From the NCBI GenBank assembly GCA_014378285.1, contig JACMNZ010000488.1, positions 1 to 8,961 on the forward strand: 8,961 bases of DNA, read 5' to 3'. Positions 1 to 6,192 of the stretch are shown here, piece after piece (the stretch's first letter is position 1; every line of letters starts with the position of its first letter). The translations under genes were made by a program, and so were the position numbers. The notes under the pieces are model-generated. The model was not told the DNA's origin and ran no database searches. It worked only from the letters and a program-made list of their open reading frames with translations. The DNA is from Pseudopedobacter sp. (lineage in GTDB: Bacteria; Bacteroidota; Bacteroidia; Sphingobacteriales; Sphingobacteriaceae).

Positions 1-155
1 ATCAGCAACTAATGCTCCTGTTCTGATTTCTCTTGCAGGCTGTCCAGCGGCTGGTTTGGTTCTTTGATAATCAGCACACTGCCTCCGAAAACTGTTGCAC
101 AACTAGACATTGAAAATAATAATACTATTAATGATAGAATTGATAATTTTTTTTA
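1..155 (-). pseudogene. Broken small lipoprotein-like gene, 5' part only
   Basis: Read on the minus strand, positions 146-78 encode a typical lipoprotein signal peptide, LSILSLIVLLFSMSSC, with the lipobox cysteine at 101-99, followed by ATVFGGS. From 75 to the window edge a different frame continues as ADYQRTKPAAGQPAREIRTG and on to ALVAD. The first frame runs into a TAG at about 12-10, and the second has a TAG just upstream at 106-104. The two halves look like one protein joined by a 1-base frame change near 75-80. There is also no ATG before the signal peptide: its frame is preceded by a TAA at 155-153 next to an eight-A tract. These two lesions suggest a decayed gene; sequencing error in the A tract could explain one of them. 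From memory, short Bacteroidota lipoproteins have similar CATxFGG and YQRTKPAAG segments, but I cannot confirm this. The function is unknown and the 3' part lies outside the window. Confidence 0.5.
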
Positions 156-266
156 TTTTAAATTAATGTTTGTAGTTTAAATAATAAAAATTTATACTTA
201 AAAAAGTATTTGAAAATTGTGGGAAAACAATTATAAGTTTAAGTCTTTTTTAAAAATACTATCAAA

Positions 267-293
267 CAAAAAAACCTCCAAATTGGAGGCTTT
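267..293 (-). terminator. Intrinsic terminator of the transaldolase-family gene
   Basis: On the minus strand, 24 bases past the stop codon, the sequence AAAGCCTCC, loop AATTT, GGAGGTTTT forms a 9-bp stem with one G-T pair and runs directly into a T tract. This is a standard Rho-independent terminator in the right place and orientation to end the gene at 317-976. Confidence 0.85.
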
Positions 294-316
294 CAAATAA
301 ATTATAAAATCGAAAA

Positions 317-976
317 CTATTTACCAGCAGCTTTTTTATGATCAGCCAAGAACTGAGCTAATCCGCTATCAGTTAATGGATGTTTTAATAAACCTAAAAT
401 AGAACTTAAAGGCCCTGTCATTACATCTGCACCGATTTTTGCACACTCTACAATATGGGTTGTGTTTCTGATAGATGCAGCAAGAATTTCAGTCTCGTAA
501 CCGTAATTATCAAAAATCAGACGAATATCTTCTATTAAACCAAAGCTATCAGCACCAATATCATCTAATCTTCCTAAAAATGGAGAAACATAATTTGCCC
601 CTGCTTTTGCGGCCAATAAAGCTTGCCCAGCAGAAAAAATCAAAGTACAATTTGTTCTTATTCCTTTATCGCTAAAGTATTTTAAAGCTTTAATACCGTC
701 TTTAATCATCGGAATTTTAACTACAATTTTATCATTTAAAGCGGCTAATATTTCACCTTCTTTAACCATTCCGTCAAAATCAGTAGAAATAACTTCTGCA
801 CTTACATTATCATCTACAATAGCGCAGATGTCTTTATAATGTTGCATTACATTTTTATCTCCTGTAATACCTTCTTTTGCCATTAAACTTGGGTTGGTAG
901 TTACACCATCTAATACGCCTAAATCCTGAGCTTGTTTAATTTCTTCAAGATTCGCGGTATCAATAAAAAATTTCAT
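317..976 (-). CDS. fsa: Transaldolase / fructose-6-phosphate aldolase family protein
   Basis: A 219-residue cytoplasmic class I aldolase of the small transaldolase family (FSA/TalC type), the usual length for this group. It should be a TIM barrel that forms a Schiff base through Lys87 in VVKIPM. The family signatures FIDTANLEEI (4-13, with Asp6), GVTTNPSLMAKEG (24-36), the YVSPFLGRLDDIG segment (129-141) and LAASIRN (165-171) are all present. Enzymes of this type either cleave fructose 6-phosphate to dihydroxyacetone and glyceraldehyde 3-phosphate, or transfer a dihydroxyacetone unit in the pentose phosphate pathway. The E. coli aldolase FsaA has Gln59 and Tyr131, whereas this protein has Glu61 (SAEV) and Phe133 (SPFLGR), as in true transaldolases. 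That favours transaldolase activity even though such genes are often named fsa (inference). The start at 976 gives the expected N terminus. The region before it is AT-rich with no Shine-Dalgarno site. It appears monocistronic, with its own promoter candidate and terminator. Confidence 0.93.
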   Translation of the reverse strand: MKFFIDTANLEEIKQAQDLGVLDGVTTNPSLMAKEGITGDKNVMQHYKDICAIVDDNVSAEVISTDFDGMVKEGEILAALNDKIVVKIPMIKDGIKALKYFSDKGIRTNCTLIFSAGQALLAAKAGANYVSPFLGRLDDIGADSFGLIEDIRLIFDNYGYETEILAASIRNTTHIVECAKIGADVMTGPLSSILGLLKHPLTDSGLAQFLADHKKAAGK

Positions 977-1095
977 AATTATATTAATTTACTTGTTGAT
1001 TTGATTATTTTTAAATTTTTTGCTTAGTTTTTGAACTAACAATAATTTTAAATTATTTAAAATGATTTAACCTCAATAAGTTTACCATTCTATTT

Positions 1096-1103
1096 CAAAG
1101 ATA
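1096..1103 (-). promoter_or_regulatory. Candidate promoter -7 element for the transaldolase-family gene
   Basis: The minus strand reads TATCTTTG, an exact match to the Bacteroidota -7 consensus TAnnTTTG. It would start transcription near 1092 and give a leader of about 115 bases. No clear TTG -33 element is seen 19-21 bases further upstream, so the call rests on the -7 box alone. Confidence 0.4.
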
Positions 1104-1127
1104 AATGAATATTTAGAAAATGACAGG

Positions 1128-1158
1128 AATAAAACACTCTTTTTAAAGAAGTTTTATT
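1128..1158. repeat. AT-rich inverted repeat between SRP RNA and transaldolase-family gene
   Basis: AATAAAAC (1128-1135) is perfectly complementary to GTTTTATT (1151-1158), and TCTTT/AAAGA inside it extends the pairing with a small bulge. It lies downstream of the SRP RNA and just upstream of the candidate promoter at 1096-1103. It could act as a back-up transcription end or processing hairpin for the SRP transcript, or be chance pairing in AT-rich DNA. No T tract follows it on the minus strand. Confidence 0.3.
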
Positions 1159-1199
1159 AAAAAAAGAAAATTATTTTTGATTTTTTTAAAGGAAAAAAA

Positions 1200-1299
1200 G
1201 TGGGTTAGCCCCTCCTATCGCACCGCTACAACCTCTTACCCTTGCTGCGTTCCCACCCTGGGGGAGTTCAGAAGGAGCTGGTCGTAGAAGACTAACCCG
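1200..1299 (-). ncRNA. ffs: Signal recognition particle RNA, small bacterial type (4.5S)
   Basis: The minus strand carries the conserved SRP domain IV: CAGG, then GTG paired with CGC around a GGAA tetraloop (loop at 1253-1250), then AGCA. This is the Ffh-binding hairpin with its asymmetric internal loop. Further pairing fits the long rod of a small-type SRP RNA: CTACGACC with GGTTGTAG, and the end helix GGGTTAG (1298-1292) with CTAACCC (1208-1202). The size of about 100 bases is normal. The RNA pairs with Ffh and FtsY to target nascent membrane and secreted proteins. The 3' end runs into seven T residues (minus strand, 1199-1193), which together with the end helix probably terminates transcription. 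A consensus -7 box lies just upstream at 1310-1303, so the 5' end is expected near 1300-1298. The gene sits between the helicase and the transaldolase-family gene on the same strand. Confidence 0.93.
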
Positions 1300-1302
1300 C
1301 TG

Positions 1303-1310
1303 CAAAGGTA
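1303..1310 (-). promoter_or_regulatory. Promoter -7 element of the SRP RNA gene
   Basis: The minus strand reads TACCTTTG, an exact match to TAnnTTTG. It ends four bases before the start of the SRP RNA closing helix, which is where the -7 element should sit for a transcript starting near 1299. A T-rich TGTTTAAG stretch about 17-20 bases further upstream may serve as a weak -33 region. Confidence 0.7.
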
Positions 1311-1381
1311 TCATTTTTTAACATTTTCTTAAACATGATTTTAAACTAGATGCTAAAACCCTGATTTCCATTTATTAAAAT

Positions 1382-2614
1382 TTATTTCTTCTTTTTCTTT
1401 CTCGTTAAAGCATCGGTTTCTGCTTCTTTTATTAAGGATTTCCAATCGTTTAAGTTAGCATCAGAAATGGCTAGCGTTTCTTCGTACTCTGTTTTTTTGA
1501 GTGCCATTGTTTTAATAGGTTGAGTGAGATAAGTTTCAATTTCTTCTAAAATTGGCTTCTCTTCTTCACTACAAAAAGAAACTGCATTTCCCCTATTATT
1601 TCCTCTACCCGTTCTCCCAATTCTATGGACATAATTTTCTGCAACATCTGGTAAATCGTAATTAATTACATATTGTACACCTTTTACATCCAACCCTCTT
1701 GCACTAATATCCGTTGCAATTAAAACTTTAACCTTACCTTCTCTAAAATCTTCTAATACAGAAAAACGAGCCTCTTGCTCCTTATCTCCATGTAAAGTTG
1801 CAGTAACAATATCTACACGTTCCATCGCTTTAAAAACCCTTTCTGCCCTTACTTTTGTTCGCACAAAAACTAATATTTTCTTATCAGGATGTTCTTTTAT
1901 AATGCGTTCTAAAAAGAAACGCTTATCGTCCATGGCCACATAAACAACGCCGTGATCTACGTTTTTAGAAACCGGATCTTTAGGTGAAATCTGAATCCTA
2001 ACCGGCTTACTAACCAAAGCATAAGCTAAATCTTTAATGTTCTCATCAATAGTGGCAGAGAAGAAAAGAGTTTGTCGGCGTTTTGGTAAAAACTGTATTA
2101 AATGCTGAATATCTTTATAAAAACCTTTATTTAGCATGTGATCGGCTTCGTCTAAAACCAAAAAATCAATTTTTTTTAAGTTTAGATGACCTTTATGTAC
2201 TAAATCTTGAATTCTTCCCGGTGTAGCAATCAGCACATCAACACCTTTCCTTAATTTTTCTACCTGTGGCTCAATATCTACACCACCAATTATCGAAATC
2301 GTTTCTATATCGGTATATTTTCCTAATTCATTGAAAACATCTTCAATTTGCAAAGCAAGTTCTCTTGTTGGCACCATCACTACCGCTTTCACGTTTTGAT
2401 CCGGATTACGACGAATATCAGATTGTAACATACTGATCAATGGAATGGCAAAAGCAGCAGTTTTACCAGTGCCAGTTTGTGCAATTGCCAAAATATCTTG
2501 ACCAGATAAAATTTGTGGGATAGATTTAAACTGAATATCAGTTGGTTTTTTATAATCTAACTCTTCTAACGCCTTTTTTAATTGAGGTACAATATGATAT
2601 TTACTAAACTTCAT
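1382..2614 (-). CDS. DEAD-box ATP-dependent RNA helicase (RhlE-like)
   Basis: A 410-residue DEAD-box helicase that uses ATP to unwind short RNA duplexes, acting in the cytoplasm in ribosome assembly, RNA decay or cold adaptation. All core motifs are visible in order: Q motif with PTDIQ (24-28), motif I AQTGTGKT (45-52), Ia PTRELAL (82-88), GG (110-111), Ib TPGR (131-134), II DEAD (155-158), III SAT (186-188), IV around LVFVRT (248-253), V ATDISARGLD (300-309) and VI HRIGRTGR (330-337). Both RecA-like domains are therefore complete. The C-terminal extension is short, about 60 residues, and ends in a run of lysines (KKKKK), which may help RNA binding. The lack of a long tail or a DbpA-type domain makes it RhlE-like, but the exact subgroup and target RNA cannot be told. 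No terminator is evident between its stop and the SRP RNA promoter. The start at 2614 gives the usual MKFSKYHI-type N terminus just before the Q motif. Confidence 0.95.
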   Translation of the reverse strand: MKFSKYHIVPQLKKALEELDYKKPTDIQFKSIPQILSGQDILAIAQTGTGKTAAFAIPLISMLQSDIRRNPDQNVKAVVMVPTRELALQIEDVFNELGKYTDIETISIIGGVDIEPQVEKLRKGVDVLIATPGRIQDLVHKGHLNLKKIDFLVLDEADHMLNKGFYKDIQHLIQFLPKRRQTLFFSATIDENIKDLAYALVSKPVRIQISPKDPVSKNVDHGVVYVAMDDKRFFLERIIKEHPDKKILVFVRTKVRAERVFKAMERVDIVTATLHGDKEQEARFSVLEDFREGKVKVLIATDISARGLDVKGVQYVINYDLPDVAENYVHRIGRTGRGNNRGNAVSFCSEEEKPILEEIETYLTQPIKTMALKKTEYEETLAISDANLNDWKSLIKEAETDALTRKKKKK

Positions 2615-2674
2615 TGGGCTGTAAATATAAGTATAAGAAAATACAAGCTTTTGTTTTTTTGAAGTATTAGGTTA

Positions 2675-2752
2675 GCGTTAACGATTGAAACGATATCCTT
2701 TTTTGCTTTTTCTGCAAAAAAGATTTAGTGTAAAGCGTGTTAAAACGCCCAA
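2675..2752 (+). repeat. Dispersed hairpin repeat, copy A
   Basis: This 78-base element matches the minus strand of 8560-8642. The left arm (2675-2703, starting GCGTTAACGATTGAAACG) is identical at 27 of 29 positions, and the right arm (2717-2752, ending AAAACGCCC then AA) at 34 of 36. The centre differs between copies: here it is CTTTTTTGC, a 7-base loop, then GCAAAAAAG (2698-2722). The ends carry short GCGTT/AACGC inverted repeats. It contains no reading frame. It lies between the divergent helicase and clpC genes, upstream of both. It looks like a REP- or MITE-like non-coding family; I did not recognise a named element. Confidence 0.75.
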
Positions 2753-2940
2753 ATCAATATTATTTTATCAAAATGCAGCATCACATCAATACTATCTCTA
2801 AATATTATACCGCCATTTTGCCATAAAACCTTTTGTTACCTGCCATAATTTCTACCAAAAAAAATACATTTAGTTTTTTAAGTCAAATAAAGGTAATTTC
2901 AATTAAGCAAACGTCTATTGTAGCGTTTTCCACGTAGTTG
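2753..2940. other. Intergenic sequence with no recognised feature
   Basis: The 423-base gap between the helicase and clpC starts (2615-3037) holds repeat copy A at its left and the clpC control region at its right. The stretch between them is AT-rich. I see no reading frame, RNA fold or clean TAnnTTTG box in it on the plus strand. It may carry further upstream control sequence for clpC. Confidence 0.6.
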
Positions 2941-2956
2941 GTAGTATTGTTGATAA

Positions 2957-3020
2957 ATAGTATCGAACGTTGACTTATCTTTTAGAAAACTATTTGATAC
3001 ATTGTGACGTTCAACACTAT
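2957..3020 (+). promoter_or_regulatory. Imperfect inverted repeat and candidate promoter before clpC
   Basis: ATAGTATCGAACGT (2957-2970) and the reverse complement of 3007-3020 (ATAGTGTTGAACGT) agree at 12 of 14 positions, with a shared GAACGT core and 36 bases between the arms. The right arm ends 17 bases before the clpC start codon. Between the arms, TATCTTTT (2976-2983) is one base from the -7 consensus TAnnTTTG. A TTG lies upstream at 2950-2952, although its 23-base spacing is long. The arrangement would suit an operator flanking a stress-regulated promoter. Which regulator might bind is not evident from the sequence. Confidence 0.35.
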
Positions 3021-3037
3021 ATTAGAAAGGTTTTATT

Positions 3038-5575
3038 ATGGAAGCAAAATTTTCACCGAGAGTTAAAGACGTGATTTCTTACAGCAGAGAAGAAGCTCTA
3101 AGATTAGGTCATGACTATATCGGTACCGAACACTTGCTGTTAGGATTGATACGTGAGGGAGATGGCATGGCTATAAAGATTTTAAAATCTTTAAATGTTG
3201 ATACTGCAAAATTACGTAGAGCAATTGAAGATGCAGTAAGAGGAAACTCTGGTACCACCGTTAATTTGGGTAATATCCCATTAACAAAACAAGCAGAAAA
3301 AGTACTGAAAATTACTTACTTAGAAGCAAAAATATTTAAAAGTGATGTAATTGGTACAGAGCATTTATTACTTTCTGTTTTAAGGGAAGAAGATAATATT
3401 GCGTCTCAAATCTTAGCTCAGTTTAGCTTAAACTATGAGGCTTTTAAAGTAGAAGTAGAGAATAATAAGGATGGCTTTAGGGATGATGTAAGAAATGCTG
3501 CTGCTGGCGAAGAAGATTTTAAAGATGATGATGCCTTTACTGCTCCTAAAAAAGTTTCTGATATTAAATCAAAAACTCCTGTTTTAGACAATTTTGGTCG
3601 TGATTTAACACGCATGGCCGAGGATGGAAAACTAGATCCTATCGTTGGGCGTGAAAAAGAGATTGAAAGGGTTTCACAGATTTTATCGAGAAGAAAGAAA
3701 AATAACCCAATTTTAATTGGTGAACCTGGCGTTGGTAAATCTGCCATTGCAGAAGGTTTGGCTCTTAGAATTGTTCAACGTAAAGTTTCTAGGGTTTTAT
3801 TTAATAAACGTGTAGTTACTTTAGATTTAGCTTCTTTGGTTGCAGGTACAAAATACCGTGGACAGTTTGAAGAGCGTATGAAAGCGGTGATGAACGAGTT
3901 GGAAAAATCTCCAGACGTTATTTTATTTATCGATGAGATACATACTATTGTTGGTGCAGGTGGAGCTTCTGGTTCTTTAGATGCTTCTAACATGTTTAAA
4001 CCTGCTTTGGCAAGGGGAGAAATTCAATGTATTGGTGCTACAACTTTAGATGAATACCGTCAGTATATAGAAAAAGATGGAGCTTTAGACCGTCGTTTCC
4101 AAAAGGTAATGATAGAGCCTGCAACTCCAACAGAAACTATTGAAATTTTAAATAGGATTAAAGACAAGTACGAAGACCACCATGGTGTTACTTACACAGA
4201 TGAAGCAATTAATGCCTGTGTAAGTTTAACCTCAAGATATATAACTGATCGTTTTTTACCTGATAAAGCTATTGATGCTTTAGATGAAGCTGGTTCTAGG
4301 GTTCATTTAACAAATATCCATGTTCCCGAAAACATCATTGATATTGAGGAAAAGATAGAGCTAATTAAAGTAGAAAAAAATAAAGTAGTTAAAAGTCAGA
4401 AATATGAAGAGGCAGCAAAACTACGTGATACAGAGAAAAATCTTTTAGAAGAATTGGAAAAAGCTAAAACCGAATGGGAAGCTGAAACCAAAAGCAAAAG
4501 ATATACGGTTACTGATGATAATGTTGCCGAAGTAGTTTCTATGATGACAGGTATTCCTGTTCAAAGAGTGGGGCAAGCAGATAGTGCCAAACTATTGAAC
4601 ATGAAAGAGAAAATCAATGAGAAAATCATTGGTCAGGATGAAGCTATTAAAAAATTAACGAGAGCGATACAAAGAACAAGAGCTGGTTTAAAAGACCCTA
4701 AAAAACCAATTGGATCCTTCATTTTTTTAGGACCAACTGGTGTTGGTAAAACAGAATTAGCCAAAGAATTAGCTCGTTTTATGTTTGATTCTGATGATTC
4801 TTTGATTCAAATTGACATGAGTGAGTATATGGAAAAATTCTCCATATCGAGATTAGTTGGTGCGCCTCCGGGATATGTAGGTTATGAAGAAGGCGGACAA
4901 TTAACAGAAAAAGTACGTAGAAAACCATATTCTGTTATTTTGCTAGATGAGATTGAAAAAGCGCATCCAGATGTGTTCAACATTTTGTTGCAAGTTTTAG
5001 ATGAAGGGCAGTTAACGGATTCTTTAGGCAGAAAAGTTGATTTTAGGAATACCATCGTAATCATGACTTCTAATATTGGTGCTCGCCAGTTAAAAGATTT
5101 TGGCCAAGGTGTTGGTTTTGGTACAGCGGCAAAAGCAAATCAGGCAGATACGCATAGCAGAACAGTTATTGAAAGTGCATTGAAAAAAGCTTTTGCACCA
5201 GAATTCTTAAACAGGGTTGATGATGTAATCGTATTCAATTCTTTAGCAAAAGAAGAGATTTTCAAAATTATCGATATTGAATTGAAGGCTTTATTTGGAA
5301 GAGTTAATGCATTAGGTTATGATATCAAATTAACCGATGAAGCAAAAGAATACATCGCTGAAAAAGGTTTTGACATTGCTTTTGGTGCAAGACCATTAAA
5401 AAGAGCTATCCAAAAATATTTAGAAGATCCAATTGCAGAAGAAATATTAAAGGGCGAACTTTCTGAAGGAGATATAATGGAAGTTGGTTTTGATAAAGAA
5501 AAAGAAGAAATCAAAATAATTGGCAAAACATCTAAGAAAAAGAAGAAAAAAGAAGAAAAAGAAGGCGGAGAATAA
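3038..5575 (+). CDS. clpC: ATP-dependent Clp protease ATP-binding subunit ClpC
   Basis: An 845-residue HSP100 unfoldase that threads misfolded or tagged proteins into the ClpP peptidase chamber in the cytoplasm. The domains are complete and in order: two Clp_N repeats (about 3-50 and 82-125, both with the GTEHLLL signature), first AAA+ domain with Walker A GEPGVGKS (228-235) and Walker B ILFIDE (295-300), a short middle coiled coil with a UVR-like KYEEAAKLRD (455-464), second AAA+ domain with GPTGVGKT (565-572) and VILLDE (633-638), the ClpP-docking VGF loop (692-694) and sensor 2 GARP (783-786). The UVR-containing short middle domain and the VGF loop mark it as ClpC rather than ClpB or ClpA. 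The C terminus is a lysine/glutamate-rich tail (KKKKKKEEKEGGE) beyond the usual D2 end. The start at 3038 has an AAAGG ribosome site at 3026-3030, stronger than elsewhere in the window. No mcsA, mcsB or ctsR lies beside it, so control differs from Bacillus. It is transcribed alone and ends at a strong terminator. Confidence 0.97.
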   Translation: MEAKFSPRVKDVISYSREEALRLGHDYIGTEHLLLGLIREGDGMAIKILKSLNVDTAKLRRAIEDAVRGNSGTTVNLGNIPLTKQAEKVLKITYLEAKIFKSDVIGTEHLLLSVLREEDNIASQILAQFSLNYEAFKVEVENNKDGFRDDVRNAAAGEEDFKDDDAFTAPKKVSDIKSKTPVLDNFGRDLTRMAEDGKLDPIVGREKEIERVSQILSRRKKNNPILIGEPGVGKSAIAEGLALRIVQRKVSRVLFNKRVVTLDLASLVAGTKYRGQFEERMKAVMNELEKSPDVILFIDEIHTIVGAGGASGSLDASNMFKPALARGEIQCIGATTLDEYRQYIEKDGALDRRFQKVMIEPATPTETIEILNRIKDKYEDHHGVTYTDEAINACVSLTSRYITDRFLPDKAIDALDEAGSRVHLTNIHVPENIIDIEEKIELIKVEKNKVVKSQKYEEAAKLRDTEKNLLEELEKAKTEWEAETKSKRYTVTDDNVAEVVSMMTGIPVQRVGQADSAKLLNMKEKINEKIIGQDEAIKKLTRAIQRTRAGLKDPKKPIGSFIFLGPTGVGKTELAKELARFMFDSDDSLIQIDMSEYMEKFSISRLVGAPPGYVGYEEGGQLTEKVRRKPYSVILLDEIEKAHPDVFNILLQVLDEGQLTDSLGRKVDFRNTIVIMTSNIGARQLKDFGQGVGFGTAAKANQADTHSRTVIESALKKAFAPEFLNRVDDVIVFNSLAKEEIFKIIDIELKALFGRVNALGYDIKLTDEAKEYIAEKGFDIAFGARPLKRAIQKYLEDPIAEEILKGELSEGDIMEVGFDKEKEEIKIIGKTSKKKKKKEEKEGGE

Positions 5576-5595
5576 ATAAATTTAATTCTCATTGT

Positions 5596-5629
5596 AAAAG
5601 CGTTTAGATAAAATCTGAACGCTTTTTTT
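5596..5629 (+). terminator. Intrinsic terminator of clpC
   Basis: AAAAGCGTTTAGA pairs with TCTGAACGCTTTT (13 bp with one T-G pair) around a five-base loop TAAAA and is followed by further T residues. It starts 20 bases past the clpC stop and closes the clpC transcript before the lipoprotein gene. Confidence 0.92.
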
Positions 5630-5720
5630 GTTTTAGGTGCAACCTATCTAATATTAAAATCGTCTTCTATTTAATGGCATCATTATTATTAATTATGGTT
5701 AACAATTAAAACAAATCAAT

Positions 5721-6122
5721 ATGAAAAAGCTATTATTTTTATTTTTGGGTTTATCCATTATTGGGGTTACCGCATGTCGAAAAGAATACGTTACCAATAT
5801 TACACCAAACCAAACTATTTATTATACCATAGATGCAAATACTTGGAAAACAGTGGATGGAGGTAAAACTTTTACTGCCAATCTTACATTTTCAAATAAT
5901 GATATTTACCAAAACACTTTAGATGGGGTTCTGGTATATGTTTCGTTCGTCAGTGGAGTTTATGAGCCTGTTCCACAAACTTATTTTGGTATTTCTTATT
6001 CTTACGAGGTAAATAACCAAAGGGTACAGTTAAGAATTCAAAGTTCTAACGGAACCGGAATAATAACTCCCCCAGGATCAATTAGTGCCAAGTTGATTTT
6101 AATACCTTCAGAACAAAAGTAG
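5721..6122 (+). CDS. Small predicted lipoprotein of unknown function
   Basis: A 133-residue protein with a clear type II signal peptide: MKK, a hydrophobic core LLFLFLGLSIIGV, then the lipobox GVTAC with Cys19 as the lipidation site. The mature part starts C-R-K-E-Y. The charged residues after the cysteine resemble the lipoprotein export signals of Bacteroidota that send proteins to the cell surface, but this is only suggestive. The remainder, about 110 residues, is polar and rich in Thr, Asn, Tyr and Val in alternating patterns, so probably a single beta-rich domain. Segments such as NTWKTVDGGKTFTANLTF, GVLVYVSF and GSISAKLILI look like strands. There are no cysteines after Cys19 and no catalytic motif. 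I recall similar short lipoproteins in related genomes, without an assigned role. The gene stands alone between the clpC terminator and a bidirectional terminator. The 145 bases upstream show no convincing promoter box or Shine-Dalgarno site. Confidence 0.88.
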   Translation: MKKLLFLFLGLSIIGVTACRKEYVTNITPNQTIYYTIDANTWKTVDGGKTFTANLTFSNNDIYQNTLDGVLVYVSFVSGVYEPVPQTYFGISYSYEVNNQRVQLRIQSSNGTGIITPPGSISAKLILIPSEQK

Positions 6123-6135
6123 TATCATTATACAC

Positions 6136-6169
6136 AAAAAACCTTCTTGCGATTAGCAAGAAGGTTTTT
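6136..6169. terminator. Bidirectional terminator between the lipoprotein gene and aconitase
   Basis: A perfect 14-bp stem AAAAACCTTCTTGC / GCAAGAAGGTTTTT with the loop GATTA lies between the converging stops at 6122 and 6193. It has a T tract on the right for the plus strand and a run of A (T on the minus strand) on the left. It can therefore end both the lipoprotein and aconitase transcripts. Confidence 0.93.
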
Positions 6170-6192
6170 GCATTTTATAAATTTCAACTTTT

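Noticed and set aside
475..675. Plus-strand open frame of 66 codons opposite the transaldolase-family gene
   Set aside because: It is contained in a well-supported gene on the other strand, and its low-complexity product has no family features.
2622..2629. TATATTTA on the minus strand upstream of the helicase as a promoter -7 box
   Set aside because: It is one base off consensus, lies very close to the start codon and has no -33 element at a suitable distance, so it is too weak to annotate in AT-rich DNA.
3433..3747. Minus-strand open frame of 104 codons inside clpC
   Set aside because: It lies wholly opposite a complete, strongly conserved ClpC coding region and its product resembles no known protein. 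The same holds for the frames at 3775-3993, 4882-5064 and 5317-5592.
5527..5572. Purine-rich A/G tract at the end of clpC
   Set aside because: It simply encodes the lysine/glutamate-rich tail of ClpC and stays in frame to the stop; there is no sign of a frameshift signal or separate element.
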